Positions 58,461-61,289 of a DNA stretch of 61,289 nucleotides are shown here, piece by piece. Made by a program: the position numbers and the translations under genes. The stretch is from RGIG8709 sp045537065. Lineage in GTDB: Bacteria > Bacillota > Clostridia > Monoglobales > Monoglobaceae. How positions within the stretch are numbered: the first letter of the stretch is position 1; each line of letters opens with the position of its first letter. The notes beneath the pieces are model-generated. The model was not told the DNA's origin and did no database searches. It worked only from the letters and a program-made list of their open reading frames with translations. The stretch spans positions 1 through 61,289 of the forward strand of contig JAZSOT010000049.1 of NCBI GenBank assembly GCA_045537065.1. Reading direction: 5' to 3'.

Positions 58461-59402
58461 TCAGATTGCTTTTAATAGGGCATCTAAAGTTATTTTTTTT
58501 GCATCTTCAATTGTTTTTGCAGAAACAGAAAATCCTGCTGCTTTTATATGACCGCCGCCCCCAAACTCGGATGCAATTTTTGAAACATCTGTTTCAGAAG
58601 AGGTTCTTAGAGAAACCTTAAATTTGTCATCTCTTGGTCTTATATAAGCACTTATTTCTACCCCCTGAATTTTCCCGGGCATAGTAACAATTGCACCGGC
58701 ATCCTTTTCTTCAAGTCCGCTTATTTCAAACTCTTTATCAAGGCAAAGTATAGCAATTTTTCCATTACCGAATATTTCAACTTTTCCTATTGCAAGTTGA
58801 AGCATTTTGTAATATTCAAAGCTGTTTGTATCAAAAAGCTGTTTAGAAATTAAACCAACATTAATTCCTGTTTTCATTAAATCTGCAACAATTTCATGGG
58901 TTTTTGGAGTGGTGGAGGAGTATTTAAAGCTTCCTGTATCTGATGCTATTGAAATATAGAGGTTATGAGCGATTTCTTTGGTTATTTCAATATTCATATA
59001 CTTTATAAGCTCATATATTATTTCTCCGGTAGCTGATGCATCAGGTTCAACCAATGTTGTTTCTGCATAGGAGATATGAGTAATATGATGATCTATTGCA
59101 ATAGTGTTGCCGCTGAAAACTTCTTTAAAACAGCCAATTCTGTCAATATCGCTTGAATCAACGGCAATTTTTAAATCGCATTCATCTATTGTGAGATTTG
59201 AAATTTCAGTTCCGGAAACAGAAGAAAATGGGGGAGCAGTATAGTCCTGCTCCCTTAAAAAAACTTCTGCTTTTTTGCCTAATTTGCAAAGTGCAAGCTT
59301 TAGGGCATATGCACTTCCAAAGGCGTCTCCGTCCGGATTTTCGTGGTTAAATATAGCTATTTTTTCGGAATTTAAAATTTGATTTTTAATTTTTTCAAGC
59401 AT
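58461..59402 (-). CDS. nrnA: DHH-family phosphoesterase (NrnA-type nanoRNase/pAp phosphatase)
   Basis: 313 residues. DHH/DHHA1 architecture. IFNHENPDGDAFGSAYAL gives the first metal motif, AVDSSDIDRIG the second, and AIDHHITH is the DHH motif. GGGHIKAAGFS is the C-terminal DHHA1 substrate motif. NrnA-type enzymes degrade short RNA oligonucleotides and dephosphorylate 3'-phosphoadenosine 5'-phosphate. It is 16 bp after rbfA, the usual place in Bacillota. Confidence 0.92.
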   Translation of the reverse strand: MLEKIKNQILNSEKIAIFNHENPDGDAFGSAYALKLALCKLGKKAEVFLREQDYTAPPFSSVSGTEISNLTIDECDLKIAVDSSDIDRIGCFKEVFSGNTIAIDHHITHISYAETTLVEPDASATGEIIYELIKYMNIEITKEIAHNLYISIASDTGSFKYSSTTPKTHEIVADLMKTGINVGLISKQLFDTNSFEYYKMLQLAIGKVEIFGNGKIAILCLDKEFEISGLEEKDAGAIVTMPGKIQGVEISAYIRPRDDKFKVSLRTSSETDVSKIASEFGGGGHIKAAGFSVSAKTIEDAKKITLDALLKAI

Positions 59403-59418
59403 AATTTAACCTCCGTAT

Positions 59419-59757
59419 TTATAGATTTTTTAATAATTCATCTATGTGTGAACCATATGCAATAGAATCATCAAGTATAAAAGTAAATTCGGGAACGGCT
59501 CTTAGATTAACTCTGTGAGCAACCTCTTTTCTGATAAAACCTGCAGCTCTTTTTAAAGCTTTTAATGCTTCGTTTTGTTTTTCTTCATCAGCAAAAACGC
59601 TGACATAAGCTTTTGCTATGCTTAAATCCTTTGTAACATCTACCTTTGTTACAGAAACCATCTGAGAGAGGCCCGGGTCTTTAAGTTCTCTGATTATATT
59701 GCAAAGTTCTTTTCTTATTTCTTCGGATATTCTGTCTATTCTCTTATATGCAGGCAT
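59419..59757 (-). CDS. rbfA: Ribosome-binding factor A
   Basis: 112 residues. Small KH-type protein that assists maturation of the 30S subunit. RIDRISEEIRKELCNIIRELKDPGLSQMVSVTKVDVTKDLS and the VPEFTFILDDSIAYGSHIDELL end are typical. It lies 38 bp after infB. Confidence 0.93.
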   Translation of the reverse strand: MPAYKRIDRISEEIRKELCNIIRELKDPGLSQMVSVTKVDVTKDLSIAKAYVSVFADEEKQNEALKALKRAAGFIRKEVAHRVNLRAVPEFTFILDDSIAYGSHIDELLKNL

Positions 59758-59795
59758 TATATCACCTGTATCCTTTCCTGATTAAAAGATATGGC

Positions 59796-61289
59796 TTACG
59801 GCATAATCTGTTCCATAATATATGCTTCTATAACGTCGCCTTCTTTTATATCATTAAACTTTTCAACGCTCATACCGCATTCATAACCTGCGGCAACTTC
59901 TTTAACGTCATCTTTAAATCTCTTAAGAGATGCAAGTTCGCCTTCGTGGATTACGATACCGTCACGGACAACTCTTATGAGGCTGCCTCTCTGGATTTTA
60001 CCATCAGTAACATATGCACCACCAATAGTACCAATACCTGAAACCTTAAAGATGTTTCTGATTTCAAGATGACCGGTAATTGCTTCTTTATATTTTGGAG
60101 CAAGCATACCTTTCATAGCAGCTTCAATATCTTCAATAGCATCGTAAATAACTCTGTAAAGACGAATATCAACTTCTGATGCTGAAGCAGAAACTGTTGC
60201 ACCGGGAGTTGGTCTTACGTTAAATCCAACTATAATAGCCTCTGATGCACTTGCAAGCATAACGTCAGATTCTGTAACCGCACCAACAGCTCCGTGTATA
60301 ACGTTAACTCTGACTTCTTCGTTAGAAATTCTTTCTAATGACTGTCTGACAGCTTCAACTGAGCCTTGAACATCTGCCTTAACAATAATATTAAGGTTTT
60401 TCATTTTTCCTGATTCAATGTGTTCAAAAAGATTATCAAGAGAAACTTTCTGACTTGCTTTTTGTGCTTCCTGCTTAATCTTGAATTTGCGTGCTTCAAC
60501 AACATCACGGGCTTTTCTTTCATCCTCAACGGCATAGAACACATCTCCGCCTTCAGGAACCTCAGATAAACCAAGAACCTCGACGGGAATGGAGGGGCCG
60601 GCTTTTTTAATTAGTTTGCCTTTATCATCATTCATAGCACGAACTCTGCCCACTGCAGTTCCGGCAACAATGATATCACCTGTTTTAAGTGTACCATTTT
60701 GAACGAGAAGGGTTGCAACAGGACCTCTGCCCTTGTCAAGCTGGGCTTCAATAACTGTACCTTTTGCAAGTCTGTTTGGATTAGCCTTAAGCTCTTTCAT
60801 TTCTGCAACTAAAAGTACCATTTCAAGGAGTTTATCAATGTTCTGGTTTTTCTTTGCAGAAACTTCAACACAAATTGTGTCACCGCCCCATTCTTCCGGA
60901 ACAAGACCGTGTTCTGTAAGCTCTTGTCTAACTCTGTCTGGATTTGCTCCGTCTTTATCAATTTTGTTAATTGCAACGATAATAGAAACTTCAGCAGCTC
61001 TTGCGTGATTTATTGCTTCGATTGTCTGTGGCATAATACCGTCGTCTGCAGCAACAACAAGGATTGCAATATCAGTAGCCATTGCACCTCTTGCACGCAT
61101 TGCCGTAAACGCAGCGTGACCAGGTGTGTCAAGGAAGGTAATATCCTGACCGTTAATCTGTACTCTGTATGCACCTAAGTGCTGTGTAATACCACCTGCT
61201 TCTGTTTCTGTAACAGAGGTATTCTTAATAGCGTCAAGAAGTGATGTCTTACCGTGGTCAACGTGACCCATAACGCAAACAACAGGGCT
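59796..61289 (-). CDS. infB: Translation initiation factor IF-2, C-terminal part (runs off window)
   Basis: About 497 residues visible, from SPVVCVMGHVDHGKTSLLD at the right edge to the stop at 59796. The G-domain P-loop (GHVDHGKT), DTPGHAAF, NKID and the two later beta-barrel domains and IF2-C domain are all present. A full IF-2 has a further 150-400 residues at the N-terminus, which lie beyond the window. The Met at 61271 is inside the GTPase domain and is not the start. It heads the visible part of the infB-rbfA-nrnA-truB-ribF operon. Confidence 0.95.
   Translation of the reverse strand, partial: SPVVCVMGHVDHGKTSLLDAIKNTSVTETEAGGITQHLGAYRVQINGQDITFLDTPGHAAFTAMRARGAMATDIAILVVAADDGIMPQTIEAINHARAAEVSIIVAINKIDKDGANPDRVRQELTEHGLVPEEWGGDTICVEVSAKKNQNIDKLLEMVLLVAEMKELKANPNRLAKGTVIEAQLDKGRGPVATLLVQNGTLKTGDIIVAGTAVGRVRAMNDDKGKLIKKAGPSIPVEVLGLSEVPEGGDVFYAVEDERKARDVVEARKFKIKQEAQKASQKVSLDNLFEHIESGKMKNLNIIVKADVQGSVEAVRQSLERISNEEVRVNVIHGAVGAVTESDVMLASASEAIIVGFNVRPTPGATVSASASEVDIRLYRVIYDAIEDIEAAMKGMLAPKYKEAITGHLEIRNIFKVSGIGTIGGAYVTDGKIQRGSLIRVVRDGIVIHEGELASLKRFKDDVKEVAAGYECGMSVEKFNDIKEGDVIEAYIMEQIMP

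Overview
The window is an AT-rich bacterial chromosome segment. AGGAGG-type ribosome binding sites, near-consensus TTGACA/TATAAT promoters, short U-tailed terminators and tightly packed operons point to a low-GC Bacillota, probably an anaerobic Clostridia-type gut bacterium. The metabolic genes support this: L-fucose and amino-sugar salvage, an energy-coupling factor (ECF) transporter, ferredoxin/NADH electron-transfer proteins and a PEP-to-succinate branch. I cannot name a genus from sequence alone. No prophage, transposase, CRISPR array or rRNA is visible.

Layout. 1-1.8 kb: an AraC regulator, a five-gene tRNA operon on the minus strand (Gly, Arg, His, Gln, Lys) and a tRNA-Leu on the plus strand, followed by a palindromic repeat. 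2-11 kb: an AraC regulator divergent from a seven-gene operon (old-yellow-enzyme-type oxidoreductase, SDR, flavoprotein, MurK-like kinase, MurQ etherase, two Gfo/Idh/MocA dehydrogenases). 11-18 kb: a secreted protein, a regulator-kinase fusion (XRE-PfkB), a sugar-alcohol phosphate dehydrogenase pair that is broken by frameshifts, and a membrane protein. 18-21 kb: a TIM-barrel isomerase, a Gfo/Idh/MocA dehydrogenase and a class I xylose-isomerase-like protein. 21-26 kb: L-fucose catabolism with a divergent AraC regulator. 26-30.5 kb: a YbaK deacylase and an ECF transporter whose two ATPases and substrate-binding component are one polypeptide.

30.8-44.9 kb is the most striking part. Co-directional genes encode an LDH-fold dehydrogenase with the malate-type Arg, class II fumarase, HdrB, HdrC, HdrA, an MvhD/FlxD-like protein, two ferredoxin-type subunits (FlxC/FlxB-like), an NAD(P)H/FAD subunit (FlxA-like), a fumarate-reductase-type iron-sulfur protein, a fumarate-reductase-type flavoprotein, an AspT/SucE-type exporter and ATP-dependent PEP carboxykinase. 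Together they can be read as PEP to oxaloacetate to malate to fumarate to succinate, then export. The final step would be a soluble fumarate reductase joined to an NADH-oxidising, potentially electron-bifurcating Flx-Hdr module. A Rex-like (NADH-sensing) operator lies before the first gene.

45-61.3 kb is mostly housekeeping: MTA/SAH nucleosidase, tRNA-dihydrouridine synthase, a YkvI-like membrane protein, endonuclease III, RarA, a ClpE-like chaperone ATPase, isoleucyl-tRNA synthetase, an unrecognised Cys-rich protein, a LOG-family protein, and the infB-rbfA-nrnA-truB-ribF operon. infB runs off the right edge.
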